Of a DNA stretch of 64,000 nt, positions 23,293 through 34,485 are shown one piece after another. Each line of letters starts with the position of its first letter. Positions within the stretch are counted from its first letter, which is position 1. Origin of the DNA: Buxus sempervirens. Lineage: Eukaryota; Streptophyta; Magnoliopsida; Buxales; Buxaceae. The stretch lies in NCBI GenBank assembly GCA_947561395.2, contig OX387190.1:32978858-33042857 (forward strand), given 5' to 3'. Position numbers and translations under genes: made by a program. The notes beneath the pieces are model-generated. The model was given only the letters and a program-made list of their open reading frames with translations. It was not told where the DNA came from and made no database searches.

Positions 23293-24868
23293 TGAGCGAA
23301 ATAATTATGAAGGGACTTTGGGTCATTTTCATGTTTTAGATTTCTTGAAAGCCATTATGTGATTCTTTTTGTTGAAGTTTCTAGTGAAATGTAAGAATCA
23401 ATTGATGCGAGTAATGCATTTGCAAAAATTAGCGAAAAAAAAATAATGAAGGGTGTGAAAATGCATGTTGTACAAGTCAAAACCAAAAGGGAGAACTAAA
23501 TACAAGAATAAAAGTTAAGTTTATACTTTATAGTAATTTTATTTCTTTCTCAGTTAAAGTTAAGTTTATACTTTATAGTAACTTTTTCTTTTTTAACGAA
23601 AATTTTTTTTCTACGAAATATCTATTTTGCCGCCCGCCCCCTGAAATTTCTATTTGCCTTTTACCCCCACCTCATTGAAATTGTAATTCCAATTGTTACA
23701 AAAGCATAAAACGTGAAGTTGTAATTCTTGAATGAGACCCCTGAATTCTCAACTAAAGAATTGGGGAAAGAAGTACAACCAGAAAACTCTCGATTACGTC
23801 AGGATTCAGGAAGTCTTCGACTGCTTAACCATCTTAGAAGGGCTTCTGGTAAGGTTTTATCGTTTAACCCCCCCCTCCTTCAATCTCCCCTCCTCCTCCT
23901 TCCTTTTCCTTGTGGTTGTCGTTAGGCTTTTTCCTTTTTCCTTTTTTTTTTTCTGAAAGTAATCAACCTGTTCTGGTTACTGGTTAGATGTGTTAACTTC
24001 ATCACTTGATGCTTTGTGTTTCTGTGACTGTGGAGATTGTTTGATTTGTTCTGATTAGAGTTTATTATAATAGTTAGGTTTTAGTTTGGTGTTTCACTGT
24101 TTTGGTAATAGCTAGGTTTTACCCATAACTCAATGTCTCAATCATGGACTTTGCTTCTTATTTATATTAAAGTGTGTAACTACCTTTCCAAACACTCAAG
24201 GAGGAAACTCTTCATTTGTACAAAACCACTTAAGCAAGGAGTTCAAAAGGTGAATATAGAGAACGGTAATGAAGATTACACCACCGAACCATCCCTTTTT
24301 TTTTTTATATAAAAAAAAATCCATTTTCACTTTTCTCATGCCATAAAAATGCATACATGCATTTACTTATCCAATACCCTCCAAATAAAATAGAAAACAA
24401 TCTTATATTTTGAACATGACTAACAACCAAAAAGGAAAACTGTTTATGCAACCTTAGAACCAATGGATCCCTTGTATTTCAGCCATATACATTCCAGTCA
24501 CGCATGATCAGCAAGTAGAAAAATAATTGATCACATTAATTTGTACATGAATTGGATCAATGTTGCTTTTGGGATACTTGTCAATAGACTTTAATGTCAC
24601 GCTCAAGTTTGTGACTATGAGTGATTAATGTTGGTTGGGTTGCAAATTCAGAATTAATATCGTGGGCTTGGAAAAGTGAAAAATGGAACTTAACACGGTT
24701 TTGAAAGACATAACTGTAAGGATTATTTTGTTTTGGCTTTATTCCGTGTAAAAAAGGTCTTAAATATATGGTCAAAGTATTTGGGATAGGTTATAGGTAT
24801 TGTGGTTCAAACGGGGTTATGATCGGAGTAAATTTGATAAAGTTACGACCAACGTTTGCCGACCGTTT
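23293..24868. other. Intergenic DNA with low-complexity runs
   Basis: A 40-bp duplicated phrase (AAAGTTAAGTTTATACTTTATAGTAA) occurs at about 23,511 and 23,555. TTTGCCGCCCGCCCCCTGAAATTTCTATTTGCC at 23,626-23,658 resembles the hAT-related insertion at 45,540, so a degraded hAT piece is possible. No gene. Confidence 0.35.
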
Positions 24869-25082
24869 GACCGTTGGTGACATACAGAGAAACCCGAGAG
24901 CGTGAGCTGAATGTTCGACCGGTGGTGTCATACAGAGAAATTCGAGAGCAGCGTGAGCCGAACGTTCAACCGGTGGTGACACACAGAGAAACCCGAGAGT
25001 AGCGTGGGCTGAACGTTCGACCGTTGGTGACACTCAGAGAAACCAGAGAGCAGCGTTCGCTGAACGTTTTCTGACCGTTCGA
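24869..25082. repeat. About 50-bp minisatellite with GAACGTTCGA palindromes, four units
   Basis: Units begin at 24,869, 24,918, 24,969 and 25,020 with ACCGTTGGTGACA or ACCGGTGGTG, and carry CAGAGAAACCCGAGAG and a GAACGTTCGA-like palindrome. A further TTCGAACGTTCG cluster follows at 25,100-25,155. Confidence 0.8.
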
Positions 25083-25830
25083 ACGAGAAGAAGAAAAGTG
25101 AGTTTTTGTCTTAAACGTTCGAGCCGCGTTCGTTGAGCGTTCGAACGTTCGTTAACAAACTTCAGTTTTAGAAGTCCGATCTTTTCTGATTTGTTTCCTT
25201 TTCTTCTTCTACCTTCTCCCAATCTATTTAAGGAGTGTCTAGGTTATTGTGAGGGTTACCCAAGACGTTTTTGAGAACCCTAAAAACGTGTGCGAGAGCA
25301 AGAGATCTTCTTCCTCTTCCTTCTCCTTCTTTGAGCCATCAAAACCTTTCTTAATCTTTTTTTTCTACCTTGGAGTTCCGGGTTGGAGAGTTTGTTCGTG
25401 GGAGTTCCTACGGTTGCTGAGCGAGTTCGTTTAGCGCATCACTAAGAAGATATTCAGAGTTCTGGATCGTTGCAAAAATGCAAATCTGAAGAGTTCTTCA
25501 GATATTTACATTGTGAGTCAGAGTCAGTATTGGGTCGTCTAAACCACTTTTGTAAGTCTTCTTCTTATAGTGATTTTCAGAGGTGGCACCTTATCGCCCG
25601 GAGGGTTTTTCTCTTTGAGAGTTCTCTTAGAGTTTTCCCTTCGTCACCAAAATTGCTTGTGTTGTCTCTTCTTTATTTTGCAATTTTGTGTAATGGATTG
25701 TTAAGTGCTTAGACTTGTGCATGCCTATTAATTAAGAACTTGCTTTTAATTGATAGAATTTTTATTCCGCAATCGGTTTCACCTTTTCACCCCCCTCTAG
25801 GTGATTTAGAGTCTAAACTGTGTTTTTCAA
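24869..25830 (+). mobile_element. Copia-like LTR remnant (tentative)
   Basis: No ORF, but an LTR-like layout: a repeat-rich U3-like part, a TATA-like CTATTTAAGG at about 25,225, a transcribed-looking CT-rich part, and the phrase TTCACCCCCCTCTAGGTG near 25,785-25,805, which I associate with Copia LTR ends. Clear TG/CA borders, a second LTR and internal domains are not visible, so a solo or broken LTR is the best guess. Confidence 0.3.
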
Positions 25831-26314
25831 TAACCAATATCGTGTTTCCTATTAGTCCTTGACCCAAGGTCCAATTCTCAAATTACCATTGTGCAACCTC
25901 CTGTTGCTCCTATAACAGATTACCTATGAAGATTTCAAGTGTGATCTCCAATAGTGTTAACTATGTTCCAATCAAGATATTTATTTTGACTAGTTCACAC
26001 ATTCTCTCGAAAGCCAATCCTTTTTTCTGTTTTTTTATAGCATTTTGCAAGATACTGTAGTTTTGCTAGTAACTTTGAATTATCTTATGCACTTAAAATT
26101 TTGAGAAGAGGTACAATCACATCTTCTGGAACTTCATCTTGTTTTTTCTAATGATCATTAGATATGATAAAGCTTTTTCAAATCTAATTCTAATTGGCTA
26201 CTAACTGGTCTCCACAACAGCTACAACTGGCTTCTGTGTTAAGATAATTTTTACCATTTGGAAGAATGATTTGACCAATTTAGACCATCCATGTGACAAA
26301 GGACACTTCAGATT

Positions 26315-26715
26315 ATGAATGTCGACAAATATCTTAACCTGTGTGAGGAATTACAGTTCAATGTGGACAAGTATCTCCACAACAACTATATTCTTGATAT
26401 ACGCTCTAATGAATTGTTTTTAGCAGTTGGAGGGATTACAGGCCTTGCTGAGAAAATGATTGCAGAAAGATATCATTTAGTATATCCACTGATTTATAGA
26501 CTTATCACATTAGCATTAACTTTACTAGTTGCAACTGCAACAGTAGAGAGAGCATTCTCAACTATGAAGATTGTCAAGAGCCGTTTACGTAATTGAGTGG
26601 GATACGAGTAGCTTAATGACTGTTTGATCACATACATTAAGAAAGAAGTTTTTTGTGAAATTCCCAATGAAGACATTATAAAGTATTATCAAAATATGCA
26701 ATCACGGATGGTGAT
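26315..26715 (+). pseudogene. hAT transposase C-terminal fragment
   Basis: The frame from 26,315 encodes the hAT dimerisation region: YPLIYRLITLALTLLVATATVERAFSTMK followed by SRLRN (split here; the key residues are the ATATVERAFS core). The frame is then broken by TGA at 26,594 and by TAG at 26,609, after which the same frame still reads LNDCLITYIKKEV and a short tail. The upstream transposase and zinc finger are missing. It is therefore a dead 3' end of a zf-MYM1/hAT-type transposase gene. Confidence 0.85.
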
Positions 26716-26789
26716 TTTGTAGTACTTTGTAATGTAGTATTTTTAATGTAATATGTAATTTTCAATTAAGTCATTTGATATATTATTTT

Positions 26790-26823
26790 GCCCCAAAGAT
26801 TTGGAGTCCTGGTTCTACCACTG
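26790..26823 (+). mobile_element. hAT-type terminal sequence downstream of the transposase remnant
   Basis: GCCCCAAAGATTTGG followed by AGTCCTGGTTCTACCACTG. Its reverse complement begins CAGTGGTAGAACCAGGACT, a typical hAT terminus. A nearly identical end occurs at 45,640-45,668. The other terminus was not found. Confidence 0.6.
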
Positions 26824-29023
26824 TGTGACCCCACAAGTAGCAATTTGTTTAACTTCTTGTTGATTAGTGGATCACTTGTTTAAATTTAAAATAAACAAAC
26901 ACCCACTTGCATGTGCACCTAGAAGTTAGTGTGTTCTTTTTGAAGATAAAGGAAGCATGCGACAGACATTTTCAGACCATTTAAAGAAAGAAGGAATAGA
27001 TCTCAAGAACTGTTCTTCCTGAAAGGAAGAAAGGCATATGCAATTAAATAAGTTTCTCCCAACGTCTTTAAGTATGAACAAAGTACACTACCCCATAAAA
27101 TATTTTGTTTTAAAAATCTTTTCAGAATTGTACCATTAGAGAAGAGAAGATATTATATAGGAGTTTGTGTTGGAACAGACAGAATCAAGCCCTCCAACGG
27201 TTTTACTAAACTAGGCTGCAGCTTTGAATATTATAGAGGGGTGGGGAGAGGTCAAGAAAAAGGGGGCAAAACAAGCTCTCAGAGACTAGGTTTGTTCCCA
27301 TTACATTTCTAGGAAAGACTTTCTGATAATACAACAAAACAGAGTAGATGACTACAAGATTTGTAAGCATTTAAATATCATAAGGCAGGTGAGCTATGAT
27401 TAAGACTTCATCCAAAAAAAAAAAAAAGGAAAGGATTAACGAGTGCCACATGGCAGCTTACCATTTCACCATTTATGCCCAATAGCTGGTGCTTTGGAAT
27501 TTAGTTTATTTATATGTAATGGGGTCTTTACCAGCATGCTTGTGTTAGTGCAGTCAATAGCATCTAATCCACTGATTAAACAAAGTTCTCGCAAACTTAA
27601 TGGACACGATAATCACAGAGATGTCGGCTGTCGAATGATGTATCTTACATTGTTTTCTATAAAATAATCAAGTAGTTAATTCTATGACTGGCCAGCTGAG
27701 AATCTTTTGAGTTGATCAAGTTGATTCATTGTAACCATTGTCGTATTAGAGGAAAGAACCTGAATATCCTCACTGGGATTTGGCTGACTTGTATATGGTT
27801 ATCTAATTACACCCTTGTAGGTGTTTATGTACCAAAGAAGTGTTGGATATATATGATGTTTACTTGTTTCTTGTCTCAAGTTCATTGCTCTTATGACGAT
27901 ATGTAACAGCATAAGTTGACCAACATACAGTACTTCCCATACTGTTTGCTGCGTAGGCACTGAAAGAAGCAAGTTGGCATCCAAAGCTATATAATCTGCA
28001 TCATTGATTCAAGGCAAAACAAAACATAATTTACATTTTTCTAGTAGAAATATGTAGAGGGATTTGTTTAGCCCTTGTTGGAGTTGGAAATGAAGCCATA
28101 CTCTGTCGGTAACAGAACATTACAGTTAAGGAGTCCTGGGCTCAGTTTAATTAAGCTTGTAAAGGAATTCAACCCCTCAAAAAATTTTTTTTTTTCCTGC
28201 TACAAACATTAAGCATAGAAGGAAACATATATGGGGGAATGGGGATTCTGAGAGAAGATTGGCCATGTCACTTCAAGCAGAAGAGATGGAATTGGGTCAT
28301 CACCTTCTGCCTTAGGTTTCTAAATTTACAAAATTTAGATGTCCCCTTTAGGTAAATAGATCTGTTTCTTCCCATAAAAGTTTGTTTCTCTCTTCCCTTT
28401 CTGAGGATATCTGAAAGTGTTCAAAAATCATATTCCAAATTCAACTGTCTATCTATCTGAAAACATAAGGTGGTTATAAGTTGTAACCACCATTGTATAA
28501 TTTGGACCCACACATGAAGCATCATTTGGCTCAAGTGAGCTTGATCAAATGACTATAAAAACCCCTGCATGGGCACCACGCCTGAATTCAATAAATCACT
28601 GCCTACAATCTGACCTTAATAAGTATGAGCAGAGCAAGCTCCCTCATTGGACTTCTAAGACTTGTACCTTTTTGTTGGATAAGAGTCTTTGCTTTTACTC
28701 AAAACGGCCTTACTTTAAGGAACTGCTTAAATACTCCATATTGGTGGAGTTGCGTACAGATCCAGATTTCAGACTCAGAACTATTCTTGAATAAGCCATA
28801 TTTAATAACATTTCATCCTATTTCAACTTGCTTAACGAATAGACCAATTGATTGCTTATAAATTAAAATATTTCTCAGTTTACCCATTAGAAAAGAAAGT
28901 GACGAACCAAACAGTGTTCTTGCATTGAATGATTCATATCTAAAATAGATAGCAGTTGGTAAATTAGGTCTTCAACCATTCCATATGAGTTTCCACACAG
29001 AAAGGGGGAAAAAGAGGGGAGGA
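26824..29023. other. Intergenic, 3' flank of the RLCK gene
   Basis: AT-rich, poly-A and poly-T runs near 27,415 and 28,185, no supported ORF. The last few hundred bases should contain the 3' UTR of the minus-strand kinase. Confidence 0.4.
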
Positions 29024-32000
29024 CTATTCTAAAGCAAGTTGCATGTGGCGATTGAGGTCATTAAGGTACCTAGAACATGTATAGTCTTCTAAGTCACAAG
29101 CATCCAACAGGAGAGCTCTGTCTACAGAAGGCTTTGCTTTCATCTCTACTGGTCCATCCTCACCCCTCAAAATCTGTACCACCTACAACCACAAAGAACA
29201 CCATTGATCTTAGTCTTTGGGCTCAATTATCAATACACAGATAAAATATAGACTATAAATGGGGATTTTGTTGGGGTGGGGTTTGAAAACTATGGTCTAA
29301 GGTTGCAAAATATCGCGCTTAATGGTTCAATTATATGTCAGAGGATGAGCTAAAATTTTCTTAAAAAAGAAAAAAAGAAAAAAAAGGCAGAAGAAGAGAA
29401 ATATAAAATAAAAAGTTTCCTTTACCCGACTCATGTGTGGCCGCATTGTGGATAGGTGGTGAATGCACATTGAAGCAGTCAACATTGCACGTTTCATTTC
29501 CACAAGGTCATAAACATCCCTTAACTGAGGGTCTACTAATTTTTTCACATCATTTGACTCAAGCAGTGGCTTTGCCTATACATGAAAAAAAAAGGCAACT
29601 CTTTGCATTTCATTAATGGAAAATATGAATGTAAAAAATTATAAAATAATGGAAGTAGCATTGATAACAGCAGTGACCATGGACAACTAATTACCTTTAC
29701 AAAGGGTAGAGGTGTGAAATAGTTTATAAAGCATGACTTCAGGAATATCTAAGCATTAATAAATGACAACAAATGGTTTGGACAAAGCTAGTATAGTGAT
29801 TGCTACTATGATTTTGACTGACCCAAAAAAAAAGAAGTTTAATGTAATGAAAAGTTTAGGAATTCATTATAAACACTGGTTAAGCATAGCCTGTTGACCA
29901 TGCTGTTCATCAACCAAAAACAAGATAGAGACTACTAACAACATCATATCAAGATGGGATTCATCTAAACAAGGACAAATCACAAGATCTGAGTGACATA
30001 AAAGATCAAAGACAGAGAAAACCAGAATCCTCAGGTAGTTGGAGGAATGATCCAAGCTAACATGCAAGATAGTGTAAAAGTTGACCAACCACTATCATTT
30101 TCTATGTATCTGAGTGCTGTAAGAAAATCTAAGCTGATTATTTTGCATTGTGTTACAGAACATGTAATTTGAAGGACCAAATTATAGTAAGCATCTAAGC
30201 GACTTATTTTGCAAGTAAGTAGTCAGGCCTAATAAATGACAGAACCAAGAAGTAACAACATGGGAAGACAGCAAGAAATGATGCCATGAGAGGTGTAATC
30301 ATTATTCATAAACAAACATACCCACATCGCAAGGCTTTGGCGAGAAGAGTCAACGGCACGACGGCCTGTAATAAGCTCCAGTAATAACACTCCAAAGGCA
30401 AATACATCTGTTTTCTCATCAACAATACCATGCATGAAATATTCTGGAGCCAAATATCTGGGTAGAAAATGGGGTGGGGAGAGATTAGAAATTATGTGAT
30501 ATGAATAGGTAACAAATCAAATGAGTCGATGAGCAAAAAAAAAAAAAAAAAAAAAAAATTTATGTTACTGCAAGTAAAGTCTCTTTACCCAAATGTACCC
30601 TCTACGGGGGAGACAATATGGTGAGTCCATTTATCAGGGAGCCACTTTGCTAGTCCAAAGTCAGAAATCTGCAGATTCAAATGATGTCCGAGGTTCATTT
30701 TATAGCATGACTATGAGATAAATACCGATAAAGGAGTGGATGCAGCACATTGTTGTGAAGTACCTGAGGTTCATAGTCTTCGGTTAGTAATACATTAGAG
30801 GCTTTGATGTCTCTATGAATTATACGTCTATGGCAGCAGTGATGGAGATAATGCAGTCCTTCTGCTATTCCTATAGCCACCTTAAACCTTACCTTCCATT
30901 CCAGACTCTCTGCTGAACCTGAAAAACCGAAATTCCTCTTCAGTAAATGAAAAAATGTGTACCTCCTAGTTTCCTAGCACCTCATAATCATGGTGGCAAC
31001 AGATGGTTCTGACTTCTTATAGAACAAAGAGTTACCATGGGCTAGGCCATTGGACCACCAGGCATCATCATCATGGCCTAGTAAAGGCAAAACCCAAGTT
31101 TTTATTGGGTTGGATCAGTTACCTAACTATCTTCAGTAACCAAAGCTGATACTAAAGTTTGACTATGATTCCTCACCAACCCAGCCCAAAGTGGGGTTGG
31201 GCTTGTTGGATTTTGACTCAGGCCATTCATCTTTTGGGTAAACTTACTTTTAAACCGAACACAAGGTTTTGATAAGTAAATTAGATCCAGCCCAAAATTT
31301 AGTTGGGCCGGAGAACAGTAGATCTGCTGTATCCTCTGATGAGGTATTTCTGTGAATAGATTTTTTGAGTGATGTGACACCTTCCAATTTGACCACACAG
31401 GAAAAGAAAAAACTACACATGATATCATCCTGTTGGATTGGCTGGGGAGTGGGGACAACAAAGTCCAGCCCATCATTAAAAATGTACAAAAGTAGGAAAT
31501 TCTAATAGAAAGAACACAAAGAGATGCACAAGATGTGGAAGTTGGAACAGCACCGTGGAGTACGGAAGCAAGGCTGCCATGAGGAGAAAATTGGAGGACG
31601 AAGTGCAGTCCCCTCTCAATGCCAAACCCAATCAAACGAGCAGCATTCGGATGGTTAATGTGACCAATAATTCCAAGCTCCGACAAGAAATCACCCACCC
31701 TCTCTTCTTCCTTTTCTTTCTGTTTCTTTGTTAGCCTCTTCACTGCTACAAGCTGACCATCGTATAGCCGCCCTCTGTACACTTCCGCATGCCCTCCTTT
31801 TCCGATCAAATTTTCTAGTAAGAAAAAACAATTTTAAAATAAGTTTTCTTATATTCAATTTCAACAAAGATGTGCAATATTAACATTTTCCCCCAAAACC
31901 AAGCACCACCCAATCCAACTCGGCCTATGCTCGGCCCACAGGCCCCAAGCCCCCCAAACGTCCCTTTCATGGTCACAGGTTGACCCCCGTTGAACAGTCA

Positions 32001-32773
32001 AAAGCCCTCAAAAGGAATCTTATAAACTCATTAAGTGCCCGCCACAAAGTTCACTGTCAGGGCGGCCTTTGACTGGAAACTTTATCAGGCGTGCAACTGT
32101 GCTTGCGGGATGAGAATATAATTGGAAATTCCGTCACGGTACATTTCCTTCCTACATGCTAAGGCACAAACCGTCAGATCCTGCTGATGGAATCCCATTC
32201 GTTAAATCAGTATAGGTCTATGACCAACGGAAACAAAGGGGACCCACTAAAGGCTTAGGGATTCGGTAGTTTCTTAAGGGTATTTTGGTCAATTAAAAAT
32301 GAAACCAAGCCTTTTGGATTTCCTTGTGTTTAGGCGAAACGAAAGAGGCCGTGAGACCAAAAGAGAAACAGAGGGAAGCTAAAAATTTTCTAACCTGGAT
32401 TGAAATTATCAGTAGCGGCTGCGAGCTCGTCATAGTCGAAGCTCCTCCACGAAGGCTTGGGAATCGAAGTTCCTCCAAAATCGATTTGATCATCAGCGCT
32501 GCGGATTCGAGCCAACTTCCTTGGTAACTTCCTTCTTGATATCTCAGAGCTCGTTAATAACCCTCTCGTGGAAAATCTTCTTATTGATTTCCTCTTTATG
32601 GCGTCGATCAAGTTCCTCCAATGCAAACCGTGAGATTCCGGCACCAGAGCTTCGTGAACGATCAATTTCTCCGTAGAAGAGCAGCTGCTGCAACTGCTGT
32701 TATCGGAATCCACACCCAAGATAGGGATTTCCAGAACACCTCTAGGAGAACTATAATCATCATTACTATCCAT
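29024..32773 (-). CDS. RBK-like: RBK-type receptor-like cytoplasmic kinase (RLCK class VI)
   Basis: Seven exons: 32,395-32,773; 31,554-31,814; 30,764-30,918; 30,589-30,668; 30,322-30,457; 29,426-29,575; 29,024-29,182. The spliced product is 439 aa. The start is the ATG of [13 protein letters not shown]; the in-frame GTG nine bases upstream is not a likely start. There is no signal peptide or membrane span. A basic, Ser-rich N-terminus (about 1-105) precedes [17 protein letters not shown], then the kinase domain: [12 protein letters not shown]152 in VAVK, HRD (248-250), DFG (268-270), [15 protein letters not shown]. The C-terminal RGEDGP tail is typical of class VI. RBK1/RBK2 bind ROP GTPases and act in the cytosol in growth and pathogen signalling (established for Arabidopsis). 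The match to this class is strong; the exact orthologue is not resolved. The donor of exon 2 (G/GTGCTG) is weak but phase-correct. Confidence 0.9.
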
Positions 32774-34266
32774 TTTGTTCACACCATAACGAGACTCTGT
32801 TTCGTAAATTGTTTTGGTTTCTCCAGTTTCTGCATAGACAACAAAAATTAGAAGAATCCAGAGATTTTGCCGTGGAAGAACGAAAGGAAACGAAGCTTAC
32901 CTTCTGCAGAAACCATTTACGCTTCCTGGGATTCCCGTATTAAACGAATTCCAATCCTCGTCTGTGAAGCTCGAAACACAAGACTACAAACCATGAACAA
33001 TAGACAAATCTTTTCTTCTCAGTCAGAAGGGAAGGAGGGAAGAGCGGAGGAGTGGAGACGAAGGAGGGAAAATCCAAGGGAGAGAATACTTAAGATGGTT
33101 TTCCTTACAAGGCGGTTATTCTCAAAAAGAAGAAACAGAGCGAGGGAGAGAACCAGCTTCTGAGTTGGGTAACGACTGGAATCTATGCCATGCCATATTT
33201 ATATGCAAAGTATGTCTGTATTTACACTTTCACCAAGGCAAAGGCGAGATGATGTGAACACAATCTCAGCCGTCTAAATGAGGGAGCCATCCTTTCTTTT
33301 TCCGCTTTACTTGCGTGATTACTGCCGTAACAAACGCTTGAACATCTCAAGACCCGTCAATGAGCTAACCCAACGAATTAACAAACTTGGAATGAGGGCT
33401 TTCTTGGGTTGGGTATCGAAGGTGGTTGGGGTCCACCTTTTCAATTTCAAAGGCGACCAGAAGATGATGTTGTTTACTTCCAAGATCTTCTGCTGTCCTA
33501 CCTGATCTAAGTGGTGGGTCCTCGTGTTAAGATTGTCACGAGCCATACGGATTTCAAACCTCATTTACTTCGTAAGCGAGCCAGTGAAAGACCTTGTGTC
33601 GGAAGCCTTACGAGGTCCACTTGGTTCTGCCGGTCTAGTCATTCCAAATTCCAACACATGTTGTGTTGTTCACGTCTGCCTTTATGATTCTATGTTTATG
33701 ATTCTATGCTTATTTGACAGGGATAATTACACTTCGAGAGATGCGTTTTTGAATTTGAATTTAGAGATAAATCTCATATTGAACAACTAATTTTAGATAA
33801 TAAATGAAATTTGAGAATTGAGGACACATAAAAAATGTGAATAATGTATAAATAAAGGGAAAGGGGTATTTCTAGTATAGATGATCAGGGCAAAATCTTA
33901 ACAATTCATTTTATACATTAATAGGGATATATAATCATCACACTTACCTTTTTGTAAGGATGGAGCCAAAGAAGGGAAGGAGGGGGAAGATGAGGGGTCT
34001 GATAGGAAAATTGCCCTATCGAAATTTTTTAAAAGTAATTTTACTATTATTCTTTTTAATATTATTTAAAATCCCCCAAAACTTATGACATTTGTCACTT
34101 GAACTTTTACGGTTTTTTTTTGTAATTTTGAATTTTAAGTAGTTGAGTTTATTTTTAGATTTATTGTTTCTCCCCCAAACTAATTTTTTGGCTCCACCCT
34201 TGCATTTTTGGCAGCACGGTTTCAAAGAAGACCATAAGGCTTTACCACTTTAAGTCTCACCTTTAA
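32774..34266. other. RLCK 5' flank and intergenic DNA
   Basis: Likely leader and promoter of the minus-strand kinase up to about 33,200, including GA-rich sequence at 33,020-33,150. Then AT-rich DNA. ORFs here lack motifs. Confidence 0.4.
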
Positions 34267-34485
34267 TCTATACTATATTTAATGTGAGAAGGCCCCATTG
34301 GGAAGTGTACCAAATTCAATGTGAAACTTTCCAAAAAAAGCCCTTCTCAAATGGTTAAGATTCATTAATAATATGGGTGTAATTGTCATAACAACTCAAT
34401 TCCCTTCATTTAACAGTTAAGCAGTTTTGTAACTGTTCTCTCTACGTCCCTGTTCATGTGCAGTAATGCCTGTGCACCCTACTAG
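34267..34485 (+). mobile_element. Non-autonomous Helitron, copy H2 (best preserved ends)
   Basis: Begins A/TCTATACTATATTTAATG and ends GTGCACCCTACTAG/T, about 219 bp, with GAGAAGGCCCCATTGGGAAG near the 5' end and CTGTTCTCTCTACGTCCC near the 3' end. Same family and order as H1. No coding capacity, so it must rely on an autonomous Helitron. Confidence 0.8.

Noticed and set aside
26315..26596. A working host-domesticated hAT gene
   Set aside because: Two in-frame stops directly after the core motif and loss of all upstream domains.
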